DNA of 64,000 bases. Origin: Paracoccus sp. SCSIO 75233 (GTDB taxonomy: Bacteria; Pseudomonadota; Alphaproteobacteria; Rhodobacterales; Rhodobacteraceae). The notes beneath the pieces were generated by a model that did not search any database, had not been told where the DNA came from, and worked only from the letters and a program-made list of their open reading frames with translations. Within the stretch, counting starts at the first letter, position 1. Each line of letters begins with the position of its first letter. The stretch covers positions 124,001-188,000 of the forward strand of contig NZ_CP115758.1 of NCBI RefSeq assembly GCF_027912675.1, written 5' to 3'. The position numbers and the translations under genes are program-made. Below are positions 1 to 9,589 of the stretch, piece by piece.

Positions 1-1
1 A

Positions 2-1129
2 GATGAGCAACGCATGTTGCTGGAAAACTTCCGCAAGATGGCCGAGGCAGAGTTCGCGCCGCTGGCCGAGAAATACGAGAACCTCGGCCACCCCCCCGAT
101 GCGAAAACCCTGAAGTCCCTGTTCGCCAAGGTCGAGGAATTCGGGCTGATCAGCGGCCTGATCCCCGAAGAGGACGGCGGTGCCGGAATCGACCGCATGA
201 CCTATGGCATCCTATACGAGGAACTGGCCCGGATATGGGCCGATCTGGCAATCGCGGTGCTGATTCAGGGTCATGCCGTGTTCGCGGTCAACCTCTTGGG
301 AAATGTGGCGCAGAAAGAGGCCTATCTGAAGCCGCTCCTGCGCAGCGAACGGATCTGTGCCACCTGTATTTCCGAACCAGAGGTCGGTTCGAACGTACGC
401 GAGGTCAAGACACGTGCGGACCGCGAGGGCGATAAGATTTTCGTCACTGGCCAGAAGCTCTGGATTTCCAATGGGGCCCAGTCGGATTTCGCCATCGTTG
501 TCTGCAATCTGGACGACGGTATTTCCATGGTCATCGTCGACCGCGATACCGGCAACTACGAGAGCCGCGAATTGCGCAAGCTGGGGCTTGTCGGTGCATC
601 GACCTGCGAATTGTTTTTCGACCGTGCCGAAACCAGCGCTGACCATGTTCTGGGTAATGCAGGCGGCGGCCTGTTCCAGACATTGAAACTGTTTGAGAGC
701 GCTCGCGTGTTTGTCGGCCTGACGAGCATTGGCATAGCGCAGGCGGCGTTGGAATGTGCCGTCAAATATGCGCAGGATCGCCAACAACATGGTAAGCCGA
801 TCGGCGGGCACCAGTTGATTCAAGGCTACCTGGCCGACATGGCCACGCACCTGGATGCCGCGCGCCTGTTGTGCCAGCGCGGGCTGCAACTTCTGGACCT
901 GGGCGTGCGCTGTGACACCCAGACCTCGATGGCGAAATGGTATGCAACCGAAATGGCCGTCGAAATCGCCGGCAAAGCGGTGCAGATCCACGGCGGCAAC
1001 GGCATCACCAAAGAGTTCCCCGTTGAACGGCACTTCCGCAATGCAAAGGTCATGCCGATTCCCGATGGCACCACCGAAATCCAAAAACTGGTCATCGGGC
1101 GCAACCTGACCGGGCTTAACGCGTTCTGA
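2..1129 (+). CDS. Acyl-CoA dehydrogenase, 5' end outside window
   Basis: FAD-dependent alpha,beta-dehydrogenation of an acyl-CoA in the cytoplasm. The frame is open from base 2 and reads DEQR before the first ATG (14), which matches the usual ACAD start region, so the true start lies upstream of the window. Visible family marks are the CISEPEVGSNV segment, the GQKLWISNGA strand, the QIHGGNGIT helix near the C-terminus and a RNLTG tail. At the canonical catalytic Glu position (the EGT motif of medium-chain enzymes) this protein has Asp (PDGTTEIQ, about residue 351 counted from the ATG at 14). The position used as base by isovaleryl-CoA dehydrogenase is not Glu either (FESAR). It converges with the ACAD that ends at 1214; nothing is known of its upstream partners. 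Confidence 0.9.
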   Translation, partial: DEQRMLLENFRKMAEAEFAPLAEKYENLGHPPDAKTLKSLFAKVEEFGLISGLIPEEDGGAGIDRMTYGILYEELARIWADLAIAVLIQGHAVFAVNLLGNVAQKEAYLKPLLRSERICATCISEPEVGSNVREVKTRADREGDKIFVTGQKLWISNGAQSDFAIVVCNLDDGISMVIVDRDTGNYESRELRKLGLVGASTCELFFDRAETSADHVLGNAGGGLFQTLKLFESARVFVGLTSIGIAQAALECAVKYAQDRQQHGKPIGGHQLIQGYLADMATHLDAARLLCQRGLQLLDLGVRCDTQTSMAKWYATEMAVEIAGKAVQIHGGNGITKEFPVERHFRNAKVMPIPDGTTEIQKLVIGRNLTGLNAF

Positions 1130-1213
1130 AAAGGGCCTTGGCCGCCCCACCGTCGGCGCTCGTCAGCGTCGAGGGTGGGCACGACCCGGAGTGATCGCGA
1201 TACGGGCGAAGAG

Positions 1214-2377
1214 TCAGTAGGACTTGGGCATCCCCAATGCCTTCTCGGCCACGTAGGAGAGGATCAACTCCTCGCTGACCGGCGCGATGAAGTTCAGTAC
1301 GCTTTCGCGAAAGTAACGCTCGACGTGGTATTCCTGCGCGAAGCCAAAGCCGCCGTGGGTGCGCACCGCGCGGAATGCCGCTTCGTAGGCCGCCGAGCCG
1401 GCGAGGTTGCGCGCGGTATTGGCCTCCAGCCCGCAGGGCTTGCCCTGATCGTAAAGCGTGGCGGCTTTGTAGGTCATCAGTTCCGCCGCCTGAAGGCGCA
1501 TCCACACCGAGGCCAGCGGATGCTGGATCGCCTGGTTCTGGCCGATTGGACGGTCGAAGACGACGCGTTCGCGCGCATAGGCGGCCGCCTTTTCCAGTAC
1601 GTACATCCCAAACCCGACCGCAGCCGCGGCGACAATGATCCGCTCGGCATTCAGCCCGTGGAGCAGGACCTTGAAACCCTCACCTTCCGCGCCGATGCGG
1701 TCCTCTTCGGGCACCTCCAGCCCATCAATGAAGATAGCGTTGGAGTCGACCGCCTTGCGGCCCATCTTGGCAATTTCATGCACGTCGATCTTGCTGCGGT
1801 CGAAATCGGTGTAGAACACTGACATGCCGTCGGTCGGTCGCTCGCAGTCCTCGATGGGCGTGGTCCGGGTCACCAGCAGGATGTGATCTGCGCGCTGTGC
1901 GGTCGAGGTCCAGACCTTGCGCCCGTTGACCACATACCCACCGTCTTCGCGTCGGCGCGCAAAGGTCGAGATATGCGTGGTATCAAGGCCGGCGTCCGGT
2001 TCGGTTACGCCGAAGCAGGAGCGGTGCTCTCCGCGGATCAGAGGCGGCAGCATTCGAGCCTTCTGTTCGTCGGTGCCGAAGCCGACCACCGGTTGCAGCC
2101 CAAAGATATTGATATGCACCGCGGAACTGGCCGCCGCGCCGTAACGCCCGATCTCCTGCATGACCAGCGATGCCTCTGTGATACCCAGGCCCGATCCGCC
2201 ATACTGCTCTTCCATCGTGACGCCATAGAAACCGCCCTTTGCGATCTCGGCCGCAAAATCTTCGGGGAAGGTCCCGGTTCGTTCGCGTTCCAGCCAGTAG
2301 GCATCGTCGAAACGCGAGCAGATCCTGGCCACCGCGTCGCGGATGGCCCGTTGCTCTTCGGTGAGATCGAAATCCAT
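1214..2377 (-). CDS. Acyl-CoA dehydrogenase (isovaleryl-type base position)
   Basis: A 387-aa ACAD that would oxidise an acyl-CoA to the 2-enoyl-CoA with FAD and pass electrons to ETF. The start is ATG at 2377 (MDFDLTEEQ), because AGAAGGAG lies just upstream; the frame is open further but that extension does not look like an ACAD. The usual C-terminal EGT catalytic motif is absent: the sequence there is FIAPVSEEL, ending in ALGMPKSY. Instead a Glu sits in LNAER (about E245), the place of the catalytic base in isovaleryl-CoA dehydrogenase. It is last in a minus operon after CaiB and GntR. A close paralogue with the same C-terminus lies at 29884-31050, so the two form a local subfamily. Confidence 0.93.
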   Translation of the reverse strand: MDFDLTEEQRAIRDAVARICSRFDDAYWLERERTGTFPEDFAAEIAKGGFYGVTMEEQYGGSGLGITEASLVMQEIGRYGAAASSAVHINIFGLQPVVGFGTDEQKARMLPPLIRGEHRSCFGVTEPDAGLDTTHISTFARRREDGGYVVNGRKVWTSTAQRADHILLVTRTTPIEDCERPTDGMSVFYTDFDRSKIDVHEIAKMGRKAVDSNAIFIDGLEVPEEDRIGAEGEGFKVLLHGLNAERIIVAAAAVGFGMYVLEKAAAYARERVVFDRPIGQNQAIQHPLASVWMRLQAAELMTYKAATLYDQGKPCGLEANTARNLAGSAAYEAAFRAVRTHGGFGFAQEYHVERYFRESVLNFIAPVSEELILSYVAEKALGMPKSY

Positions 2378-2381
2378 GCGA

Positions 2382-3257
2382 TCACTCCTTCTTCTGACGT
2401 GGGTGTGGTTCGCCCGAATGCTCGGGCGGGGCGGGTTCCGCCATATGCGGGCGCCAGGAGCCGGGATCTCCTGTGGCGAGATTGCCGAACTGGCGCTCGG
2501 CGGAAAAGACGTCGCTGCGGATCTGCACGAGGTGAGCCATGACCGGGCGGCCTTCGGGATCGAACAAGCGCGAGACCACATGGGCCACCGGCTCGCTGAG
2601 GGTGATGCCCAACAGGTGCGCGGTGGCGATGTCGGCCCGAACGATGGTGATGATCTGGTCGCCCGACAGATCCGTCATGCCGGTGTGGTCGCGCAGCAGT
2701 TGCGAATATAGCTGCGTTTCGTCAGCGCCCTCGGGCAGCATCTCGAAATAGCGTTGCGGCAGCCACAGATCGACCAGCGAATACGGCTGCTGCCCGGCGT
2801 GATGGCGCTTGCGCACATGAACCAGCGGCGTTTCCATCCCCGTCAGGTCGCGGCCAAGATCGGGAAGCTCCTTACAGGGCGCACGCGACAATATATCTAT
2901 ACGCACCTGTGCCCCGAGCGTCAGCGGATCGTAGGCGGGCGCACGTGGCTCGCTCTCCTCGGCCGCCGCAGTCACGAAGGTGCCCAGTCCGCGCGTGCTG
3001 TCGATCATGCCCTCATTGCGCAGAACCCCAAGAGCCTGGCGGACGGTTTCGCGCGCCAGGCCGTATTCGTCGCGCAGGGCCGGAAGGGTTGGCAACTGGC
3101 TGTGTATGGGCCAATCGCCGCAGCGAATCTTTTCGCGAAATAGGCTTGCGAGCTTGAGATACAAGGGGATGCCGTCACGCTGCCGAAGCAGTTCCCTGGC
3201 CGAGCCTTCCTCCGGGCGGGGACAGTGGCCGACGCCGGTGGTCCGGGTGCCGCTCAA
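2382..3257 (-). CDS. GntR-family regulator with UTRA effector domain
   Basis: A 291-aa transcription factor. An N-terminal winged helix-turn-helix (about residues 28-95; LPALRDEYGLARETVRQAL is the recognition region) is followed by a UTRA-type ligand-binding domain. The start is a TTG at 3257 that overlaps the CaiB stop (TTGA), so translation is probably coupled to CaiB; no good ribosome site or ATG precedes the HTH. It sits between CaiB and an ACAD and 1.4 kb from a divergent TRAP operon. The likely target is the shared intergenic region 4514-4722, which holds an inverted repeat inside a promoter spacer. The effector is probably the transported acid or its CoA ester (inference). Confidence 0.9.
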   Translation of the reverse strand: MSGTRTTGVGHCPRPEEGSARELLRQRDGIPLYLKLASLFREKIRCGDWPIHSQLPTLPALRDEYGLARETVRQALGVLRNEGMIDSTRGLGTFVTAAAEESEPRAPAYDPLTLGAQVRIDILSRAPCKELPDLGRDLTGMETPLVHVRKRHHAGQQPYSLVDLWLPQRYFEMLPEGADETQLYSQLLRDHTGMTDLSGDQIITIVRADIATAHLLGITLSEPVAHVVSRLFDPEGRPVMAHLVQIRSDVFSAERQFGNLATGDPGSWRPHMAEPAPPEHSGEPHPRQKKE

Positions 3258-4513
3258 GGCTGGTCGCCGGACCGAGGCACCGCTCCTGTCAGACCGTCGT
3301 TTACCGACGAGTCCTGCTCGGGTTGCACAACGACACCGGCCTTTATCAGTTGAGCAACCCTTTCCGGTGAGAAGCCGAACTCTTCCAGGATCGCCGTGCC
3401 CTGTGCGCCAAGGGCAGGTGCCGGAAGATCGGGGCCCATCTCGACGCCGCGCATCGTATAAGGGCTTCGGACCCGGCGCATCGGCCCCTGCTGGGGATGG
3501 TCATAATCTTCTATCAGGCCAACGGCGCGGACATGCGGATCGTCGGGCAGGTCCTCCATCGCCATCACTGGGGCATTGGGAATATCGAGGGCATCGAACA
3601 GCGCCTGCCACTCTGCGGTGGTCCGCTGCGGCAGGATATGCGTTACAACAAGTTCATAGAGTTCGGGAAAATGCCGCTGTGCGGTCGCCGCGTCGGTCAT
3701 CATGGGGCCGTCGGCCACGTCGTCGCGACCCACAGCACGCAGAAACCGCTGCCATTGATCGAATTTGTAGATCCCGTGCGCGATGAAACCGTCGCTGGTT
3801 TGCGCTGGTTTGCGGAATGGACTCATGACCCGCGCATAGCCGAACCCGCCTTCCGGAGGCCGGAAGGCCGCCCCGTTGAAATGCTGGCTCAACATCACCG
3901 ATATCATCGTTTCGAACATCGGCGTTTCGATGTAGCACCCTTCGCCGGTGGTGCGCTGCCGGAACAGGCCGGCCAGCATCGCCTGACCCAGCGCCAGCCC
4001 GGTGATCTTGTCGGCGGCCACCATCGGCACAAAGGCGGGGGCACCTGCGTTGCGCCCGTTGGCCTCGGCCAGACCCGACCGGGCCTGAATCAGGTCATCG
4101 AAGGCGGGCAAGTCGGCATAGGGCCCGTCCTGCCCGAACCCGATCGCGGCGCAGTAGACGATGCGCGGATTGACCTCCCGCACGGCGTCATATCCAAGAC
4201 CCAGCCGCTCGATCGCAGGCACTCGCATATTGTGAACCACGATGTCCGCCTGACTCAGCATCTCCAGCAGCGCCGCACGCCCTTCGGGGGATTTGAGATC
4301 AAGCGCAATGCTGCGTTTGTTCCGGTTCACCGCCATCCACTGAGCGGTCATACCCGGCACGCGCGAGGCGCCGAGGCGCCGATAATAGTCGCCTTCCGGC
4401 GCTTCGACCTTGATCACATCAGCGCCGAAATCGCCCAGGAACTGGGTGGCGTAGGGGGCCAGGAGAATATGGCCCAGCTCTACCACGCGCACCCCGTCGA
4501 GCATTTGAAACAT
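3254..4513 (-). CDS. CaiB/BaiF family CoA-transferase
   Basis: A class III CoA-transferase (419 aa) that moves CoA between carboxylic acids without ATP. Family marks are the N-terminal VVELGHILLAPYATQ and GADVIKVEAPEGD, the NKRSIALDLKSPEG strand, and AFDDLIQARSGLA, which carries the Asp aligned with the catalytic Asp of formyl-CoA transferase. The start is ATG 4513, four bases after a run of nine G on the coding strand that can serve as ribosome site; a GTG at 4531 is less likely. It is the first gene of CaiB-GntR-ACAD and divergent from the TRAP operon at 4723, which suggests that the imported acid is charged by CoA transfer and then dehydrogenated. Confidence 0.92.
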   Translation of the reverse strand: MFQMLDGVRVVELGHILLAPYATQFLGDFGADVIKVEAPEGDYYRRLGASRVPGMTAQWMAVNRNKRSIALDLKSPEGRAALLEMLSQADIVVHNMRVPAIERLGLGYDAVREVNPRIVYCAAIGFGQDGPYADLPAFDDLIQARSGLAEANGRNAGAPAFVPMVAADKITGLALGQAMLAGLFRQRTTGEGCYIETPMFETMISVMLSQHFNGAAFRPPEGGFGYARVMSPFRKPAQTSDGFIAHGIYKFDQWQRFLRAVGRDDVADGPMMTDAATAQRHFPELYELVVTHILPQRTTAEWQALFDALDIPNAPVMAMEDLPDDPHVRAVGLIEDYDHPQQGPMRRVRSPYTMRGVEMGPDLPAPALGAQGTAILEEFGFSPERVAQLIKAGVVVQPEQDSSVNDGLTGAVPRSGDQP

Positions 4514-4604
4514 GATTCCCCCCCCCGGCACCGGATCGGCTGCACCGACCGCACGCTACAAAAGACTAAAAGACTGTATTGCTAGTTTTTTTGCACGGGG
4601 AGCG

Positions 4605-4632
4605 TTGACATGCAAGGGGGCCTTGCTAAGTT
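4605..4632 (+). promoter_or_regulatory. Sigma70-like promoter of the TRAP operon
   Basis: TTGACA at 4605-4610 and TAAGTT at 4627-4632 are separated by 16 bp, a near-consensus housekeeping promoter about 90 bp before the first TRAP gene. The -35 is perfect and the -10 is weaker. The spacer is filled by an inverted repeat, annotated separately. Confidence 0.55.
4612..4626. promoter_or_regulatory. Candidate operator (GCAAGG-GGG-CCTTGC)
   Basis: A perfect 6+3+6 inverted repeat lies exactly between the -35 and -10 boxes. This is a classical repressor position. The neighbouring GntR gene (2382-3257) is the obvious candidate binder. The repeat is read directly from the sequence; the regulator assignment is inference. 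Confidence 0.5.
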
Positions 4633-4706
4633 TGGCGCCACAATGAGGCTAAGGCGGCTCGTTTCCGGCGTGGAAATCGCCGATGGAAATGGCCCGAAAT
4701 AGCGCC

Positions 4707-4723
4707 AAAAAAAAGGGGGGGGG
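4707..4723 (+). repeat. A8G9 homopolymer tract at a start codon
   Basis: Eight A followed by nine G abut the GTG (4723) and ATG (4732) start choices of the TRAP small permease. The G run can act as the ribosome site. A second run of seven G lies at 4751-4757, inside the reading frame. Such tracts can slip during replication and would change ribosome-site spacing or reading frame. Confidence 0.6.
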
Positions 4724-5325
4724 TGGCCGCAATGGAACCGCCGAAGAAAAGGGGGGGCGCGCGCGGCCTGTTGGCCGTTTCGCGGGGGCTGGCCGTGCTA
4801 GAGACCGGGTTTGCGGCGCTGGCCTGTGTCGCACTGGCGGTGATCATGCTGATCGTGGTCGTGGATGTTGCGATGCGCTACGCGCTTTCGATGCCACTGG
4901 GCTGGTCCTACGACCTGATCGGTCTCTACCTTGTGGTCACGGTATTCTTCCTGATGCTGCCCGACACACTCCATCATCACGGGCACGTGGCAATCGATCT
5001 GTTCCAAAACATACTTCCGCGACGGGTTCGCCATCTGGGGCAGGCGGTGGGCTATGCTGCAGGGGCAGTTGTCATGGCGCTGATCGCGTTCGAGGCCTGG
5101 GGCCGCTTCCAGAGCGCCTATGCCGGGCAGGACCGGATCGCCGCGCTGGTCCCATGGCTGACCTGGCCGGCCTATCTGGTCGTCCTGATTGGCACCGCGC
5201 TGCTGACGCTGCGCCTGATCTACCGGGTGGTCGGGCACGCGTTTTCCATCTTCTCGCGCCACGATCTGGTTGAAATGCCGCCCCCGCCCGAGACCACCGC
5301 GCTCCAAGGGGAGGACGTCCTGTGA
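4723..5325 (+). CDS. TRAP transporter small permease (DctQ family)
   Basis: The four-helix small membrane subunit of a tripartite ATP-independent periplasmic transporter, which works with the large permease to couple sodium- or proton-driven uptake to a periplasmic binding protein. Hydrophobic segments lie at about residues 26-48, 61-83, 104-124 and 145-168, with the DctQ-like VVVDVAMRYAL after helix 1. The start is GTG 4723 or ATG 4732, both just after a nine-G run. The next gene starts inside its stop codon region (GTGA overlap at 5322), so the pair is translationally coupled. It heads the operon 4723-7717, divergent from CaiB. The G7 run at codons 10-12 is unusual. Confidence 0.9.
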   Translation: MAAMEPPKKRGGARGLLAVSRGLAVLETGFAALACVALAVIMLIVVVDVAMRYALSMPLGWSYDLIGLYLVVTVFFLMLPDTLHHHGHVAIDLFQNILPRRVRHLGQAVGYAAGAVVMALIAFEAWGRFQSAYAGQDRIAALVPWLTWPAYLVVLIGTALLTLRLIYRVVGHAFSIFSRHDLVEMPPPPETTALQGEDVL

Positions 5326-6608
5326 CGGTGGCTCTGGTAATTGCGCTTCTGGCCGGGCTGCTTGTGATCGGGCTGCCGGTGGCCTTGGCAATGGCGATTT
5401 CGGGGTCTGTAGGGCTCTATCTGTTCGGCGGCATGGCGGTACTGGGCGGCATCCTGAAGACTGCACCCCTAAGTACCGCGAATTCCTACGAAATCATCAC
5501 CATCCCGATGTTCATCCTGATGGCCGAATTCGTGATCATCTCGGGCGTGGCGCAAGATCTCTTTCGCGCTGCAACCATTTGGGTCGGCCGTCTCCGCGGC
5601 GGCCTGGCCATGGCTACCGCGGTAGCCGGGGCGGGCTTTGGCGCGATCTCGGGGTCGAGCACGGCAGCGGCGGCAACGCTGGCATCCACTTCGATCCCGG
5701 CGATGATCGACGAAGGCTACGACCCCAAGCTGGCCAGCGGCGTCGTGGCGATTTCGGGCACACTGGCGATGTTGATTCCGCCATCTGTGGCGCTGATTCT
5801 CTATGGGATCATTGCCGATGTCTCGGTCGGACAGCTGCTGGTGGCGGGGGTGATACCGGGGATTCTGGTCGCTCTGACCATCATGGCCACGGTCGCGGTT
5901 CTGGTGCGGATTGATCCCTCGGTCGCGCCTGCCGGCCAGCCTTACAGCTTTCGCGATAAATTTGCGTCGCTGTCGCGTGTCGGGCCAATGCTGCTGCTGT
6001 TCCTGGCCGTCACCGGCACGATCTACTCGGGCATTGCCACGCCGACCGAGGCATCGGGGATCGGCGCCTTCGGCGCGATGCTGCTGGCGCTGCACGAGCG
6101 CAAACTGGGATTCAGCCAAGCCTGGGGTTGCCTGAGACGGGCGGCGCAGACCACCTGCATGATCCTTTTCGTGATCCTCGGCGCGCATATCTTTGGCTAT
6201 TTCTTCACCCTCACGCGGGTGACCAACGATTTGACCCAATGGATCGGCGGCCTTGGTATTTCGCCGATGGGGGTGATGGTGGTGATCCTGATCATCTACG
6301 TCTTTCTGGGTGCCTTCATGGACCAGATCGCCATCCTCATCCTGACGGTGCCGGTGCTTTTGCCGCTGGTCCTGTCGCTGGGCTTCGACCCGATCTGGTT
6401 CGGGGTGATCGTCGTGGTGACGGCCGAGGTCGGCATGGTCACTCCGCCGCTGGGCATGAATGTCTTTGTGGTGGCCCGATATACCCGGCGACCCTTGGGC
6501 GAAATCTTTCGCGGGACGTTTCCGCATGTTCTGGCGCATTTGCTGGTGATCGCGTTGCTCACTGCATTTCCCGTGCTGGTGCTGTGGCTGCCCTCGACAA
6601 TGAACTGA
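5322..6608 (+). CDS. TRAP transporter large permease (DctM family)
   Basis: The 428-aa large membrane subunit, which forms the transport core with about 12 hydrophobic segments. Family hallmarks include the GAISGSSTAAAATLAS turn around residue 110, the LIPPSVALILYG segment near residue 150, and the TPPLGMNVFVV motif near residue 380. It starts with GTG at 5322, overlapping the small-permease stop. It lies between the small permease and the binding protein, with 62 bp before the latter. The substrate is unknown; family members carry carboxylic and keto acids, which fits the CoA-handling genes on the other strand. Confidence 0.95.
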   Translation: MTVALVIALLAGLLVIGLPVALAMAISGSVGLYLFGGMAVLGGILKTAPLSTANSYEIITIPMFILMAEFVIISGVAQDLFRAATIWVGRLRGGLAMATAVAGAGFGAISGSSTAAAATLASTSIPAMIDEGYDPKLASGVVAISGTLAMLIPPSVALILYGIIADVSVGQLLVAGVIPGILVALTIMATVAVLVRIDPSVAPAGQPYSFRDKFASLSRVGPMLLLFLAVTGTIYSGIATPTEASGIGAFGAMLLALHERKLGFSQAWGCLRRAAQTTCMILFVILGAHIFGYFFTLTRVTNDLTQWIGGLGISPMGVMVVILIIYVFLGAFMDQIAILILTVPVLLPLVLSLGFDPIWFGVIVVVTAEVGMVTPPLGMNVFVVARYTRRPLGEIFRGTFPHVLAHLLVIALLTAFPVLVLWLPSTMN

Positions 6609-6670
6609 CGACGTCGGCCTGCGCAATAGCGCCAGTCCATAACCCTAAAAGACAGGAGGAGAATGAAATC

Positions 6671-7717
6671 ATGACCAGAATATCCAAATTCCCATCGCCC
6701 TTACGGACAGCGGGCTGGGCCCTGAGCGTTGCCTTGCTACCGCTCGCCGTGCAGCCGGTTGCAGCGCAGGAGATCGAACTGCGCGCGGCCGACAGCCTGC
6801 CCACCGGCCATTACATTGCCCAGAGCCTGATCGAACCTTTCATGGAACGGGTGAGCGAGCGGACCGGGAAAACCGAGTTCGCGTACTTCCCGGCTCAGCA
6901 ACTCGGCAAGGCCAAGGACCTGCTCTCGCTGACCCAGACCGGCGTGACCGATATCGGCTATGTCGGCCCCTCCTATGTCAGCGACAAGATGCCCCTTTCG
7001 GCGGTCGGGCAGTTGCCCGAGGCGTTTTCGACGTCGTGTGAGGGCACGATGGCCTATTGGGAGATCGCCAAGCCCGGCGGCGCGCTAGACCAGGCCGAAT
7101 TCGCGCCGAACGGCGTGCGCCTGCTGATGGCGATGGTGCTGCCGCCCTACAACCTGCTGACGTCGAGCCGTGAGATCACCGGTTTGGACAGCATGGACGG
7201 CCTGAAGATCCGCAGCACTGGCGGCGCGCTTGACCTGACCGTCCAGAAAATCGGCGGCGTGCCGGTGCAGATGCCGGCGCCCGAAGTGCGCGAGGCGCTG
7301 TCGCGCGGGACGATCGACGCCGGGCTCTTCCCCTATCCCAGTGTCACCCCTTACGGAATGGAAACATTCCTTGACTGGGGTACGCAGGGGATGAACTTTG
7401 GTTCCTTTGTCGCGACCTACGTGATCAGGCAGGAAAAGTGGGACAGTCTGCCCGAAGACGTCCAGCAGGCGATCACCGAGATCGGCGAAGATTTGACTAG
7501 GGAAGGATGCGAAACTGCCGACCGCCAGAACCTTGAAGTCAAGCAGCAGATCGCCGAGGCGGGCGTGACCTTCGTTGACCTGCCCGCCGGAGATGTCGAA
7601 AAGCTGAACCAGATCCTGTCGACGGTTGGGTCCGAATGGGCCGAGCAACTCGATGCCCAAGGCAAGCCCGGAACCGAGATCCTGGAAGCCTTCCGGTCCG
7701 CGCTGAAAAGGAACTGA
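6671..7717 (+). CDS. TRAP solute-binding protein (DctP family)
   Basis: A 348-aa periplasmic substrate-binding subunit. The start is ATG 6671 after AGGAGGA; the longer open frame upstream overlaps the large permease and has no signal sequence. An N-terminal signal peptide (hydrophobic core GWALSVALLPLAV, cleavage near VAAQE) is visible. The domain features GLKIRSTGGALD, which contains the Arg that pairs with the substrate carboxylate in characterised DctP proteins, and VREALSRGTIDAGLF. It is the last gene of the TRAP operon. A 6-bp GC hairpin follows at 7733-7754. Confidence 0.94.
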   Translation: MTRISKFPSPLRTAGWALSVALLPLAVQPVAAQEIELRAADSLPTGHYIAQSLIEPFMERVSERTGKTEFAYFPAQQLGKAKDLLSLTQTGVTDIGYVGPSYVSDKMPLSAVGQLPEAFSTSCEGTMAYWEIAKPGGALDQAEFAPNGVRLLMAMVLPPYNLLTSSREITGLDSMDGLKIRSTGGALDLTVQKIGGVPVQMPAPEVREALSRGTIDAGLFPYPSVTPYGMETFLDWGTQGMNFGSFVATYVIRQEKWDSLPEDVQQAITEIGEDLTREGCETADRQNLEVKQQIAEAGVTFVDLPAGDVEKLNQILSTVGSEWAEQLDAQGKPGTEILEAFRSALKRN

Positions 7718-7732
7718 TACCAGATCGTGGTC

Positions 7733-7754
7733 GGCCCGGCTCCTGTGTCGGGCC
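7733..7754 (+). terminator. Weak hairpin after TRAP operon
   Basis: GGCCCG (7733-7738) pairs with CGGGCC (7749-7754) across a 10-base loop, 16 bp after the DctP stop. No T-run follows, so rho-independent activity is uncertain. Confidence 0.3.
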
Positions 7755-8292
<538 letters not shown>

Positions 8293-8388
8293 AATGGGCG
8301 GAGCCGGAAGCTTGGGACAGGCGGGTCCGGTTGGCCGCGAACCGATCCTGGCCAGCCGGGCACCGGCTGCCCGCCTGGCCTGGTTCCG

Positions 8389-9574
8389 TCAGGCGTCGGC
8401 GCGCGGAAGGCGGATTTCGGACAGAACCTCCTCCGTGTGCTCGCCCAGCCGCGGTGGCAGCCGGCGCACCCGGCCGGGGCTGTCCGAGAACTGGACCGGT
8501 ATCCGGAGCGTCACGACGGCGCCCTCTGTCGGGTGCTCGTGGCGCTCGAAATACCCGGTTTGAACCAGATAGGGATCAACCAGCAGATCCTCCAGGCTGT
8601 TGGCCGGTCCATTCGGCACGTCGGCCGCGTCGAACCGGCGGCGCCACTCGGCGGTTGTATTCCCCGCGATTGCCTCGGCGAGGAACCAATATAACTAGTC
8701 AATGTGATCGGTGCGCAACTCTGCTGTGGCAAATCGTGGATCGTCGCGCAGCTCGGGCCGGCCTATGGCGTCGAAGAGACGCAGCCACTGGTTGTCCATC
8801 GCCGCCATCACACAGATGTGCCCGTCCTGCGTTGGATAAGGCCGATGATGGGGCGAGAATACCCGGCTGTAACCCATGCCCAGATCGGGCCGGTCGAGCG
8901 TTGCGCCCCAGAGATGCTCGATCAGATTGAAGTTGACCATCGCATCCATCATCGGCACGTTTACCTGCTGCCCGTGGCCGGTGCGCTCGCGCCAGACGAA
9001 GGCCATCGCGATGGACGATGCCTGGATGTAACCGCATAGTTGTCGGCGATTACCGTGGGTAATAGCGCGGCTCATCGGTGGCCCGGGCCATCATCCCGGC
9101 TACGCCGCTGGCGCCCTGGATCACATCGTCGAAAGCAAGCCAGTCGCGGCGCTCACCATCCAGCCGGAAGCCAGAAGACGAGGCATGAATGATGCGGGAA
9201 TTGACCGCGCGGATCGCCTCGTAGTCGACGCCCAGCCGTTCGGCGGCGCCGGGGCGTATCGAATGCACCAGCACGTCCGCGGAACGCACCAGATCAAGGA
9301 GCGCGGCCCGCGCGTCGGGTTTCTTCAGGTCGAGCACGACCGAGCGTTTGTTGCGGTTTGTATTGAGGAACAGTGCCCCCATCTTCGGGTTGCGCGACGG
9401 TCCCACCTGGCGTGTGTAGTTGCCGTCGGGTGACTCGATCTTGATGACGTCGGCCCCCATGTCGCCGAGGATCTGGATCGCCACCGGTCCAAGCACGTTG
9501 ACCGAAAGATCAAGCACCCTGTAACCCGCAAGCGGTCCGTCCCCCTCGGCTGGCTGCTGCGGCTGACTGTCCAT
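8389..9574 (-). pseudogene. Broken CaiB/BaiF CoA-transferase
   Basis: The gene begins at ATG 9574 (MDSQPQQP, with AAGGGA upstream) and reads as a good CoA-transferase through GADVIKIESPDGNY, NKRSVVLDLKKPDA and AFDDVIQGASG. The frame is then lost near 9050-9075. The expected reading YYPTVIAD-LCGYIQASS is restored if two single bases about 20 bp apart are put back. The new frame continues to RTDHID and meets an in-frame TAG at 8695-8697, after which the same frame resumes (LYWFLAEAIAGN) to the natural end at 8389. Two small deletions and one nonsense mutation together make the gene inactive. Confidence 0.88.
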
Positions 9575-9589
9575 TTTCTTTTCCCTTTG

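Noticed and set aside
1130..1213. Possible terminator between convergent ACADs
   Set aside because: CCACC...GGTGG and CGCT...AGCG can pair, but the stem is interrupted and lacks a T-run.
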